Assembly: GCF_001758195.1 (NCBI RefSeq)
Contig: NZ_MASR01000001.1
Location: 1,488,001-1,552,000, forward strand
Length of the DNA stretch: 64,000 bases
Direction of reading: 5' to 3'
Source: Pseudohongiella acticola
GTDB lineage: Bacteria > Pseudomonadota > Gammaproteobacteria > Pseudomonadales > Pseudohongiellaceae
Position 1 is the first letter of the stretch. Each line of letters begins with the position of its first letter. The notes under the pieces were generated by a model. It made no database searches. It saw nothing but the letters and a program-made list of their open reading frames with translations, and was not told the DNA's origin. This document shows positions 53,493 to 62,127 of the stretch, in pieces. The translations under genes and the position numbers were made by a program.

Positions 53493-54920
53493 ATGCAAGA
53501 TCATTTATGCTTTTATATCAACGGCCAATGGATCAGGGAAACCGATCGCGAAACGCTGGATGTCATCAATCCAGCCACGGAACAGGCGTTTGCCAAGATA
53601 GCCATGGGCACAGCCAAAGACGTTGATGTTGCAGCCAAGGCAGCTCGTGCGGCATTCCCGGCGTGGTCACAATCCACTCGCGAGGAGCGCCTGGCCGTAC
53701 TCGACAAGATCATCGCCGGCATCAAGGCTCGCAGCGAAGAGCTGGCACAGGCAATTTCCCAGGAAATGGGCGCACCCATCAGCTTTGCCCGTACAGCTCA
53801 GGTAGGCACCGGCATTGGCCATTTTGCCACCGCACGTGCCCTGCTGGAGAGCTACCAGTTTGAAGAAGTTCGCGGCAAGACCCAGGTCATCAAAGAGCCG
53901 GTCGGCGTCTGCGGTTTCATCACACCCTGGAACTGGCCGCTGAATCAGGTCACCTGTAAAATTGCCCCGGCCATTGCGACCGGTTGCACCATTGTTATCA
54001 AGCCCAGCGAACTGTCACCGGTCAGCGCCATCATCCTGGCCGAAATTATTGCAGACGCAGGCTTGCCTGAAGGTGTGTTCAACCTGGTTAACGGTGATGG
54101 CCCGACGGTTGGCGCAGCCATTTCATCACACCCGGAAATAGACATGGTGTCATTTACCGGCTCCACCCGCGCCGGCCGGGAGGTCGCCAAAGCGGCGGCC
54201 GATGGCATCAAGCGCGTTTGTCAGGAGCTGGGCGGCAAGTCTGCCAATATCATTCTGGAAGACGCTGCCGATTTCGCCAAGGCAGTGGCCGGTGGCGTCA
54301 TGGGCTGTTTTGGCAACTGCGGCCAGTCCTGCAATGCGCCAACGCGCATGCTGGTGCCACAGACACGCATGGCGGAAGTCATTGAGATCGCGAAAGCCGC
54401 AGCAGCCAAAGCGGTCCCAGGTGACACCCAGGACGAAAACACCCGTATCGGCCCGGTCGTGAGCAAGGCCCAGTTCGACAAAATTCAGACACTGATTCAG
54501 GCTGGCATTGATGAAGGCGCAACGCTGGTTATCGGCGGCGTCGGCAAACCTGACGGTCTGAGCACCGGGTATTACGTCAAACCCACCGTGTTTGCCAATG
54601 TCACCAACACCATGACCATTGCCCGCGAAGAGATCTTCGGGCCGGTGCTGAGCATCATCGGTTACAGAGACGAAGATGATGCCGTGGCCATTGCCAATGA
54701 CACCGAATACGGCCTGTCCAACTATGTTTCCGGCGAACCGGATCACGCGCGCGCGGTCGCCCGCCGCCTGCGCTCGGGCATGGTCCATATCAACGGCGCC
54801 GGCCCGGACTTCGCGGCCCCCTTTGGTGGCTACAAGCAGTCTGGCAACGGCCGTGAATGGGGCGTGGAAGGTTTCCATGAGTTTCTGGAAATCAAGGCCA
54901 TGCTGGGTTACAACGCATGA
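53493..54920 (+). CDS. NAD(P)-dependent aldehyde dehydrogenase
   Basis: A 475-residue ALDH with the oxyanion Asn147 in TPWNWPLNQ, cofactor segment VIKPSELSPVSA, general base Glu245 in QELGGKS, catalytic Cys280 in GQSCNAP and the late EEIFGPVLSI. A GGGGGAG ribosome site precedes the ATG. It oxidises an aldehyde to the acid; the substrate is not apparent, and the family branch is the broad-specificity class. It overlaps the VOC gene by four bases (ATGA), so the two likely serve one pathway. Confidence 0.93.
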   Translation: MQDHLCFYINGQWIRETDRETLDVINPATEQAFAKIAMGTAKDVDVAAKAARAAFPAWSQSTREERLAVLDKIIAGIKARSEELAQAISQEMGAPISFARTAQVGTGIGHFATARALLESYQFEEVRGKTQVIKEPVGVCGFITPWNWPLNQVTCKIAPAIATGCTIVIKPSELSPVSAIILAEIIADAGLPEGVFNLVNGDGPTVGAAISSHPEIDMVSFTGSTRAGREVAKAAADGIKRVCQELGGKSANIILEDAADFAKAVAGGVMGCFGNCGQSCNAPTRMLVPQTRMAEVIEIAKAAAAKAVPGDTQDENTRIGPVVSKAQFDKIQTLIQAGIDEGATLVIGGVGKPDGLSTGYYVKPTVFANVTNTMTIAREEIFGPVLSIIGYRDEDDAVAIANDTEYGLSNYVSGEPDHARAVARRLRSGMVHINGAGPDFAAPFGGYKQSGNGREWGVEGFHEFLEIKAMLGYNA

Positions 54921-55321
54921 GCGTGCTGATCAACAAGGCAGCCATCGATCTCGGCATCATTACCCGTGATGCCGAGCCCATGCTGATGTTTTACCGCGAC
55001 CTGCTGGGCCTGGAAGTTGAAGGCGTGATTCCGATGCCATCGGGCGGCACCATGCATCGACTGAAGGTCGGCGAAAGCATCGTCAAGATCGTACAGCTGG
55101 ATCGTGAGCCACCCGCCGATGCACCGCCAGGTGGCATCCCGGGCGCAACCGGCTACCGTTACTGGACAATTCACATCAGCAATCTGGCCGCCGTGGTTCA
55201 GGTGTGCGAACAGGCGGGCCACAAAGTCATTGTGCCGCCCAAGGTGATCCGGCCGGGCGTGACCATTGCCATGGTGGTAGATCCCGATGGCAACTGGGTG
55301 GAATTGTTGCAGGCCGATTGA
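54917..55321 (+). CDS. VOC/glyoxalase-family protein
   Basis: A 134-residue single VOC module pair with the LGIITRDAEPMLMFYRDLLGLEV start, a histidine in MHRLKVGES and the terminal VVDPDGNWVELLQ carrying the usual metal-binding Glu. Members include glyoxalase I, epimerases and ring-cleavage dioxygenases. Its start overlaps the aldehyde-dehydrogenase stop by four bases; joint handling of a reactive carbonyl is plausible but unproven. Confidence 0.88.
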   Translation: MSVLINKAAIDLGIITRDAEPMLMFYRDLLGLEVEGVIPMPSGGTMHRLKVGESIVKIVQLDREPPADAPPGGIPGATGYRYWTIHISNLAAVVQVCEQAGHKVIVPPKVIRPGVTIAMVVDPDGNWVELLQAD

Positions 55322-55431
55322 CGCTTTTCCCGATGGTTATTATCGCTACGATCGAGACCGCAGCACAGCGCTGGGGGTGGGGGCAGGCAGGCTCGAAGCT
55401 ACTGACCTCGACGGCGACTGATCGAAAGCGG

Positions 55432-55504
55432 TAGAGCAGATACAGGCAGGGGGAGCAGGTGGCTACTTGCTCGCCCCCTGCTCCCCCTGTCTGTATCTGC
55501 TCTA
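55432..55504. repeat. Long imperfect inverted repeat (28-bp arms)
   Basis: Arms 55432-55459 and 55477-55504 pair at 27 of 28 positions (the exception is a G.U in RNA) around a 17-base loop. Between the convergent VOC and slyD genes. It has no T-run, so it may be a processed hairpin, a weak terminator or a small repeat element. Confidence 0.85.
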
Positions 55505-55532
55505 ACTGCTATATCTCAGTGAGCGATTTGTA

Positions 55533-56018
55533 TCAGTGGTTTTCGCTGCCGTCGTGTACGTGCCCGTGCTCAACCTCTTCCGCACTGGCATCACGAACGC
55601 TGACAATCTCGACTGCAAAATGCAGCGTCTTGCCGGCCATCGGGTGGTTGGCATCGATAGTGACCTGATCACCGTCTACCGCTGTTACCACAATGTGCTG
55701 CTCGCCCTGTGGGCCCTGAGCAGTGAAACCCATGCCAGGCTCAACCTTGTCCACGCCTTTGAACATGTCTTTAGACAGGGTCTGTATCAGTTCAGGGTTG
55801 CTCTCACCATAGGCTTCTGCCGGTGGGATGGTAACCTTGAAGCTCTGTCCCGAAGTCTTGCCTTCCATTTCTTTTTCCAGACCCGGAATCAGGTTATTTG
55901 CGCCATGCAAATACGTCAGCGGCTCACGGCCTTCAGAAGTATCCATGACTTCACCTGCGTCATTGGTCAGGGTGTAGTTGATACTTACTACCGCATTCTT
56001 GCCGATCATTAAACTCAT
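55533..56018 (-). CDS. slyD: FKBP-type peptidyl-prolyl isomerase SlyD
   Basis: A 161-residue protein: FKBP domain split by the insert-in-flap chaperone domain (NYTLTNDAGEVMDTSEGREPLTYLHGANNLIPGLEKEMEGK then AYGESNPELIQ ... HPMAGKTLHFAVEIVSV), and a short His-rich tail (EHGHVHDGSENH). SlyD folds proteins in the cytoplasm and hands nickel to hydrogenase or other enzymes; the tail here is shorter than in E. coli, implying fewer metal sites. Confidence 0.95.
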   Translation of the reverse strand: MSLMIGKNAVVSINYTLTNDAGEVMDTSEGREPLTYLHGANNLIPGLEKEMEGKTSGQSFKVTIPPAEAYGESNPELIQTLSKDMFKGVDKVEPGMGFTAQGPQGEQHIVVTAVDGDQVTIDANHPMAGKTLHFAVEIVSVRDASAEEVEHGHVHDGSENH

Positions 56019-56139
56019 TGTTTCAGTTCCTGTATTTAGACTTTGACGGGCGTCACCCTAACATTTCTCGCCCGCCATGTCTCGGCAGAAGCCGGATTAG
56101 CACCGTTTTCCCCGCATTTTTCTGTTTATATACCCCTGA

Positions 56140-56940
56140 TCAGCGATCTTTGTACTGATCAGCGTAACGATCCTGCAAGCGCCGCATGCCACCCAGCCAG
56201 CGGTCATAGTCGCCGGCCTTGCGCTGGATATACGTCAACACTTCAGCGTGCGGCAGACACAGGAAACGCTCCTCGGCCAGGGTTTCGATGACGGTCTGCG
56301 CCAGTGCATCAGGCTCCAGCATGCCGTCCACACCGGCCACACCGCCGCCCTGGGTGTTGGCAGTCATGTCGGTTTTCACCGCCTGCGGGCACAACACAGA
56401 CACCTTGATGCCGCGGCTACCGTAGGTGATCGACAGCCATTCTGCGAAACCGACAGCGGCGTGTTTGGTGACGGCGTAGGGCGCGGAACCGATCTGGCTG
56501 AGCAGGCCCGCGGCGGAGGCAGTGTTGAGCAGATAGCCCTCACCACGCGCCAGCATACCCGGCAACACTGCCCGGGCGGCGTAGATATGGCCCATGACGT
56601 TGATGTCCCAGATACGCTGCCAGGCATCATCAGTGACATTTTCATCACCGGCAGTAAAAATGCCGGCGTTGGCACAAAACAGGTCGATATGCCCGAACGC
56701 ATCAATGGTTTTTGCCACCAGTGCCTGAACATCGTCTTCCTTGCTGACATCGGTGACCACGCCTAGCGCCTGGGTCTGGCCCTGGCCGGAAATCAATTCA
56801 ACAACTTCATTGATGCCTTCCTGTTGAATATCTGCCACTACCACAGCGCTGGCGCCTTCGGCAGCAAATCGCTGACACAGCGACCTGCCAATACCACGTG
56901 CTCCACCCGTGACCACCACGACCTTGTTTTTTACCTGCAT
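56140..56940 (-). CDS. Short-chain dehydrogenase/reductase
   Basis: A 266-residue classical SDR: TGGARGIG cofactor loop, CANAGI, catalytic Ser near LLNTASAAG and YAVTK (Tyr, Lys). The ADI segment after the second strand favours NAD(H). Many relatives act on steroids, alcohols or sugars, so the substrate is open. It is a single gene, 122 bases from slyD. Confidence 0.92.
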   Translation of the reverse strand: MQVKNKVVVVTGGARGIGRSLCQRFAAEGASAVVVADIQQEGINEVVELISGQGQTQALGVVTDVSKEDDVQALVAKTIDAFGHIDLFCANAGIFTAGDENVTDDAWQRIWDINVMGHIYAARAVLPGMLARGEGYLLNTASAAGLLSQIGSAPYAVTKHAAVGFAEWLSITYGSRGIKVSVLCPQAVKTDMTANTQGGGVAGVDGMLEPDALAQTVIETLAEERFLCLPHAEVLTYIQRKAGDYDRWLGGMRRLQDRYADQYKDR

Positions 56941-57122
56941 GGGTATTTCCCCTGTTGTTACCGGTTTATATAATTGTAATCCATCTTATTCCCAAGCATA
57001 GCCACCTGATCGGGCATGCGGCAAGCAGAAAACAAGCTCCATTTATGCTATTGTCTGCACCGGTCTAAAGTCAGCACCGACTGAGACAGGCCACCCGCCA
57101 ATGACTCTAAGGGAGAGCTCAA

Positions 57123-59264
57123 GTGGAACACTATTCAAACACGTCAGCCACACGGACGATCATCATGACTCAAAAACCTTTGCGTGGACGCAAATTGCTG
57201 GCCGCCTCGTGTGCAGCCGCCATCGCCGCCGCGATGATGCCGGCGCACGCACAGGACACAACACCCGCCGTTGAAGAGATTCAGGTCATCTCGTCTTCGC
57301 GGCGCCCGGAAGACCTGAGCAATGTGAATGCCAGTATCGCCATTCTTTCCGAAGATGAACTTACACTGACATCCCACACACATATTCAGGAAGCGGCCAA
57401 TCGACTGCCCGGCGTTAATATCAATCGCAATAACGGTCAGGAAAGCCTGATTTCCATCCGTTCGCCAGTATTAAGCGGCGGCGGTGCCTGCGGCGCATTT
57501 CTGCTCGCCGAAGAAGGCATCCCGCTACGCGCGGCAGGGTTCTGTAACGTCAACGAACTTTTTGACTCGCATTCAGAAAATGCCGAGCGCATTGAAGTGA
57601 TCCGCGGCCCGGGCAGTGCCTTCTATGGCTCAAACGCCGTACATGGCATGATCAACGTGGTATTGCCGGAGCCGGATGACCGCCGCGAAATTTCTCTGGA
57701 AGCCGGTCCGCGCGGAACCCTGCGTGGCAATGCACGCGTCGGTTTCGAGAATGACAACTTCAGTCATACCTTCCTGGTCAACGGCATCAGTGAAGAAGGC
57801 TACCGACCTGACAGTGGTTTCGATCAACAGAAACTGTCCTGGCTCTACCAGACCACACTGGCCAATGGCACCGAACTGGATGGCGGTATCACCACCACCA
57901 ACCTGAACCAGGAAACCGCCGGTTATGTGAACGGTACCGACGCTTACAAGGATGACGACCTGCGTCGCACCAATGCAAACCCGGAAGCCTACCGTGACAA
58001 CCGCAGCATGCGCGCCTGGACCCGGATCAGCTACACCCTGGATTCTGGCTGGGATGTTGTGATGACGCCTTACTATCGCAACACGGATCTGGATTTCAAA
58101 CAACACTTCCTGCCTGGTTCGCCGACGGAAACCAACGAACACAGCAGTGTCGGTGTGCAATTCGCGTCGTACAAAGACCTCAGCGAAAACACCCTGCTGT
58201 CCGCTGGCCTCGACCTGGAATTTACTGAAGGCGAGTTAACCCAGGGCCAGGACGGCCCGACCCAGGGCTCGCCCTTTCTGGTCGCTACGGTGCCTGCAGG
58301 CAAGCATTACGACTACGAAGTGGACGCCACTCAGATTGCCCCCTTCGTGCAACTGCAACATTACTGGGACAATGGCTTTGACGTCACTCTGGGCATGCGT
58401 TTTGAGCGCATGAACTATGACTACGACAACAACATGCTGACCGGTCGCACACGTGAAGATGGCACCGTCTGTGGATTCGGGGGGTGTCGATATAACCGCC
58501 CTGCCGACCGATCTGACACCTTCGCCAATGTTGCGCCCAAGCTGGGCATTCGTTACCAGATTAACGATACTCACAATGCCCAGTTCAGAGTGACACGCGG
58601 TTACCGCGCGCCACAGGCGACCGAGCTTTATCGTCTGCAGAATGACCAGACTGTTGCCGACCTGGACCCGGTTGAAATCGACAGCGTAGAACTGGCATTT
58701 CAGGGCAGTACGGGTAACTGGACCTACGAAGCTGTAGCGTTCTACATGGACAAGGATAACGAGATCATCAATAACGCTGATCGCGTCAACCTTAACGGCA
58801 TTCACACTCGCCATGAAGGCGTGGAACTGAGTGGCATGTACCAGCTGTCTGACGACTGGCGCCTGAGCGCGGCTTACAATCATGCGCGCCACACCTACCA
58901 GAACGATCAACTGGTGGGTGGCGTCAATCTGGATGGCAATGATGTTGAGTCTGCACCACGAAATTTTGGTACGGCTCAGATTCAGTGGTCGCCAATCAGC
59001 ACGTTGACCACCGAACTGCAATGGGTTGCCATGGGCGAGTATTACACCAACCCGGAAAACCTGAACAGCTACGAGGGGCACAATGTGTTCAACCTGCGTA
59101 CGCGTTGGCAGGCAACGGATGCACTGACACTGTCAGTCAACATCCTGAACCTGACTGACCGCAAGTATGCGGAGCGGGCTGACTGGACTACCTTTGGTGG
59201 TGACCGTTACTTCCCGGGTGAGCCGCTGCGCGCGTTCGTCGGGCTGGACTGGCGCTTTAATTAA
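57123..59264 (+). CDS. TonB-dependent outer-membrane receptor
   Basis: A 713-residue receptor. The GTG at 57123 has AGGGAGAG seven bases upstream; an ATG at 57165 would put the signal peptide (MTQKPLRGRKLLAASC ... AHAQ) nearer the start. A TonB box (EEIQVIS) follows the signal. Plug motifs include RLPGVNINRNNGQESLISIRSP and IEVIRGPGSAFYGSNAVHGMINVVLPE; the barrel ends WRFN. A CGAFLL/FCN cysteine pair lies in the plug. Substrate unknown; no partner transporter is next to it. Confidence 0.93.
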   Translation: MEHYSNTSATRTIIMTQKPLRGRKLLAASCAAAIAAAMMPAHAQDTTPAVEEIQVISSSRRPEDLSNVNASIAILSEDELTLTSHTHIQEAANRLPGVNINRNNGQESLISIRSPVLSGGGACGAFLLAEEGIPLRAAGFCNVNELFDSHSENAERIEVIRGPGSAFYGSNAVHGMINVVLPEPDDRREISLEAGPRGTLRGNARVGFENDNFSHTFLVNGISEEGYRPDSGFDQQKLSWLYQTTLANGTELDGGITTTNLNQETAGYVNGTDAYKDDDLRRTNANPEAYRDNRSMRAWTRISYTLDSGWDVVMTPYYRNTDLDFKQHFLPGSPTETNEHSSVGVQFASYKDLSENTLLSAGLDLEFTEGELTQGQDGPTQGSPFLVATVPAGKHYDYEVDATQIAPFVQLQHYWDNGFDVTLGMRFERMNYDYDNNMLTGRTREDGTVCGFGGCRYNRPADRSDTFANVAPKLGIRYQINDTHNAQFRVTRGYRAPQATELYRLQNDQTVADLDPVEIDSVELAFQGSTGNWTYEAVAFYMDKDNEIINNADRVNLNGIHTRHEGVELSGMYQLSDDWRLSAAYNHARHTYQNDQLVGGVNLDGNDVESAPRNFGTAQIQWSPISTLTTELQWVAMGEYYTNPENLNSYEGHNVFNLRTRWQATDALTLSVNILNLTDRKYAERADWTTFGGDRYFPGEPLRAFVGLDWRFN

Positions 59265-59266
59265 CA

Positions 59267-59332
59267 GCCTTGAGCGACTGTAAACGGCCTTGAGCGACTG
59301 TAAACGGCCTTGAGCGACTGTAAACGGCCTTG
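59267..59332. repeat. Three-and-a-third copies of a 20-bp tandem repeat
   Basis: GCCTTGAGCGACTGTAAACG occurs three times in perfect register (59267, 59287, 59307) with a six-base fourth start (59327-59332). It begins two bases after the TonB-receptor stop and ends 33 bases before the Nudix gene. Confidence 0.95.
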
Positions 59333-59365
59333 GGCCGTCACCGGCCGACAGGATGAGACATTGAC

Positions 59366-59995
59366 ATGAATGACGGACTGCTTGCGAGACTGGAATCCTT
59401 CTTCCGGCAGTCACCGTCGTCAACGGGTCTCATCCTGCCGCCCGATCCTGCCGAACATGGCTATCAGCCAGATCAACAGATCGACGGCAGGCACATGCGC
59501 CGTGCCGGTGTGCTGATACCGGTAATTCGATCACGTGACGGCGGCGACAGCCGCATCATGCTGACATTGCGTACCCAGCACTTACGCGCCCATGCCGGCC
59601 AGGTGAGTCTACCCGGTGGCAGCGCCGAGCCTCAGGACACCGATATCATTGGCACAGCACTGAGGGAAGCCGAGGAAGAAACCTGTCTGCCCGCCAATGC
59701 TGTGCAAGTGATGGGCACCCTGCCAGCGCTGATCATGCCTTCAGCTTTTCATGTAACACCGGTGGTGGGATTGGTGGACGCCGACGTGCAACTGCAGGCT
59801 TGTCCGATAGAAGTGGCGGAGATTTTTTATGTGCCAACAACCTTTCTGCTGAATCCGAAAAATTACCGCGTTGCCAGCATGGAGTTTCAGAACCGTGAAC
59901 GCCGCTTTATGGAAACATATTTTGACGGCTACCGAATCTGGGGTGCCACCGCCGCCATCCTGCACCATCTGGCAAAACAGATTAACGCGCCCTGA
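59366..59995 (+). CDS. Nudix hydrolase, CoA pyrophosphatase (NudL/YeaB-like)
   Basis: A 209-residue protein carrying the NudL signature: LPGGSAEPQD, then TALREAEEE with the metal-binding glutamates. From memory this closely matches E. coli YeaB, including the following PSAFHVTPVVG segment. Such enzymes cleave CoA to 4'-phosphopantetheine and 3',5'-ADP. The stop codon directly abuts the stop of the convergent diguanylate cyclase gene. Confidence 0.9.
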   Translation: MNDGLLARLESFFRQSPSSTGLILPPDPAEHGYQPDQQIDGRHMRRAGVLIPVIRSRDGGDSRIMLTLRTQHLRAHAGQVSLPGGSAEPQDTDIIGTALREAEEETCLPANAVQVMGTLPALIMPSAFHVTPVVGLVDADVQLQACPIEVAEIFYVPTTFLLNPKNYRVASMEFQNRERRFMETYFDGYRIWGATAAILHHLAKQINAP

Positions 59996-60670
59996 TCAAT
60001 TTTTCGGGCTCTCGTCGAATCCATCCATCAATGCCGACCGCTCATCTGCTGACATGCCGTCGCCCGGCTCTGTCATGCGCGAGTAATAAACCCGGTTTTT
60101 ACCGGCCTGTTTAGCCTGCAGCAGGAACTGGTCTGCACGGTCCAGAAACATATCGGCCGTAATCCGCTCAGTGGCTCGATAGACATCTACTCCCATGCTG
60201 ACCGTCAGCGGCACTTGCTGGCCACCGTCCATCAATTGAATGTGAGTCACTCCCTCCCTGATACGCTCAGCCAACTGGACCGCATCGCGTAACTCCGTTG
60301 ATGGCAACACTAACACAAACTCTTCGCCACCAAATCGACAGGGCACATCAAGTTTACGCAGCGAGCGCTGCAAAAAGGTGCCAACTGTCTTCAATGCCTG
60401 ATTACCAAACTCATGACCGTGATTGTCATTGACGAGCTTGAAGTCGTCAAAATCCAGCACAATGATCGAGAACGAACCGCCGCTACGGTGTAATCGCTCA
60501 ATCTCCTGATTCATCGCCCACATCAAATGCCGGTAGTTGTACAGTCCCGTCAGCGCGTCAGTCAGCACCTGCTCACTAAGCTCATCGACCTGCTGCCGAA
60601 GCTCTGAAATCTCATCCAGATACTCGCAGTCATCATGACAATCGGAACAACGTGGCGGTTTACTCAGCAA
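59996..60670 (-). CDS. GGDEF diguanylate cyclase with an N-terminal Cys motif
   Basis: A 224-residue cytoplasmic protein. The C-terminal two-thirds is a GGDEF domain with active-site GGEEF (114-118), the inhibitory RxxD site (Arg105-Asp108, five residues upstream), and DFDDFKLVND. It should make cyclic-di-GMP with product inhibition. The short N-terminus has CSDCHDDC (Cys8, 11, 15) and a small coiled coil but no standard sensor. The CxxCxxxC could bind zinc, an Fe-S cluster or haem, making it a metal/redox-gated cyclase; this part is inference. Confidence 0.93.
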   Translation of the reverse strand: MLSKPPRCSDCHDDCEYLDEISELRQQVDELSEQVLTDALTGLYNYRHLMWAMNQEIERLHRSGGSFSIIVLDFDDFKLVNDNHGHEFGNQALKTVGTFLQRSLRKLDVPCRFGGEEFVLVLPSTELRDAVQLAERIREGVTHIQLMDGGQQVPLTVSMGVDVYRATERITADMFLDRADQFLLQAKQAGKNRVYYSRMTEPGDGMSADERSALMDGFDESPKN

Positions 60671-60682
60671 GGGGGCATATCC

Positions 60683-61429
60683 TTAAGGGGCAATATCCAA
60701 TGGCGGGGTATCTTCAAACAGCTCCCGGAAAAAATTCGCCAGCGCCTGCTCCGCTCTGATATTGGCAGTTTGACTATAGACAGCGCCAAAATCCGGGCTG
60801 TTGGCAGCCGGATTGGTAAACGCATGGCAGGTTCCGCCATAGACATGCACCTGCCAGTCAACATCCGCCGCGGTCATTTCAGACTCAAAGGCCATCACCT
60901 GCTCCGGCGGTACCATGGGGTCATCGTGACCGTGCAGACACAGAATGCTTGCCTGAATATCATGTGCAGGGGCATCGCCTTTTGCCAGCAGACCATGAAC
61001 ACTGGCGACACCCTTTACATCTGCGCCAGACCGGGCAAGTTCCAGTACGGCCATACCGCCAAAGCAGTAACCCACCGCGCCGATATTGCTGCCATCTACC
61101 TGCGACAGACTGCGTGCTGCTTTCAATGCTGCCTGCATGCGTCGGCGCAGGAGTGTCCGGTCGTCAGCGAAGGGTTTCATCAAGGCAGCATTGCCGTCAC
61201 TATCGCCGTCCTTACCAAAGACCCCTTTGCCGTATATATCAACCGCAAAACCAACATAACCCAGCTCTGCCATGCGCTCCGCTGCTGCGCAGGCGTTTTC
61301 GCGTCGTCCGGCCCAATCATGCCCAATCAGTACACAGGGCTTTTCGGCGCCCGCATCCTCATCATAGGCGATATAGGCCTCGAGCACGGCGTCACCGTCA
61401 CGGTATTCGATATATTCGGTTTTCAACAT
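60683..61429 (-). CDS. Dienelactone hydrolase family protein
   Basis: The start at 61429 has AGGAGAG eight bases upstream; 248 residues. Active-site triad looks complete: Cys122 in GYCFGG, Asp169/170 in GHDD and His202 in TCHAF. Dienelactone hydrolases open lactones in chloroaromatic breakdown, but most chromosomal paralogues are general carboxylesterases. Just downstream of the prx gene, same strand, with 64 bases between. Confidence 0.9.
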   Translation of the reverse strand: MLKTEYIEYRDGDAVLEAYIAYDEDAGAEKPCVLIGHDWAGRRENACAAAERMAELGYVGFAVDIYGKGVFGKDGDSDGNAALMKPFADDRTLLRRRMQAALKAARSLSQVDGSNIGAVGYCFGGMAVLELARSGADVKGVASVHGLLAKGDAPAHDIQASILCLHGHDDPMVPPEQVMAFESEMTAADVDWQVHVYGGTCHAFTNPAANSPDFGAVYSQTANIRAEQALANFFRELFEDTPPLDIAP

Positions 61430-61493
61430 GCAGGCACTCTCCTGTGTGCCGACGCGCTGGTTTGAGCGCCCGCACAGCGATATTGCGCGGCGA

Positions 61494-61973
61494 CTACAGC
61501 TGCGCCAGAATGTTCTCTGCGGAGCTGACGTCGATACCACCGGCGGGCTCCACAGCCAGATAACTGACGTTGCCATTCTCCACGATCATGGCAAAACGCT
61601 TGCTGCGTTTGCCCATACCAAACCCGCTGGCATCCATGGTCAGACCCAGCGCCTCGGCAAATTCAGCATTGCCATCGGCCAGCATCAGCAGCTCGTCGGC
61701 GTTCTGCGATTTACCCCAGGCAGACATGACAAAGGCGTCGTTGACCGCCATACAGGCGATGGTATCGACACCTTTGGCTTTGATTTTATCCGCGTTCACG
61801 ACAAAACCGGGCAAATGCGTGACCGTACATCCCGGTGTAAAGGCGCCAGGCACGGCAAATAACACGACTTTTTTGCCGATGAAAATATCATCCGTTGTGA
61901 TGTTCTCCGGGCCTTCTTTACCCATGATTTTGAACGTCGCTGACGGAACGGTATCGCCCATTTGAATAGACAT
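61494..61973 (-). CDS. Prx5-type peroxiredoxin
   Basis: A 159-residue cytosolic peroxiredoxin with the Prx5 site AVPGAFTPGCTVTHLPGF (peroxidatic Cys49), a second cysteine at Cys74 and the C-terminal VSSAENILAQL. Prx5 enzymes reduce hydrogen and alkyl peroxides using glutaredoxin/glutathione or thioredoxin. The G-rich tract described separately is upstream of its start. Confidence 0.95.
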   Translation of the reverse strand: MSIQMGDTVPSATFKIMGKEGPENITTDDIFIGKKVVLFAVPGAFTPGCTVTHLPGFVVNADKIKAKGVDTIACMAVNDAFVMSAWGKSQNADELLMLADGNAEFAEALGLTMDASGFGMGKRSKRFAMIVENGNVSYLAVEPAGGIDVSSAENILAQL

Positions 61974-62085
61974 GAAATGACCTTTGAGGTTGGTTACAGT
62001 TGTTGTTCAGCCCGATAGTATCAAAACTGCATAAATAAACATCCATCGGATACGTTACCGACAGGAAATTTGCTCAATCTGCATG

Positions 62086-62116
62086 GGGGGCATCGGGGGC
62101 ATCGGGGTACCGGGGT
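62086..62116 (+). other. Potential G-quadruplex (four G-runs with 4-base loops)
   Basis: G6-CATC-G5-CATC-G4-TACC-G4 on the plus strand: four runs of at least four G with uniform 4-base loops, a strong quadruplex pattern. It lies between the peroxiredoxin start and the protease stop codon. Confidence 0.6.
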
Positions 62117-62127
62117 TAGCTCACGGG

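Noticed and set aside
55432-55504. Ordinary intrinsic terminator
   Set aside because: Stem is far too long and is not followed by a T-run, so it is listed as a repeat instead.
59267-59332. Replication origin iterons
   Set aside because: No replication initiator, DnaA boxes or AT-rich unwinding region nearby; only three copies at a gene end.
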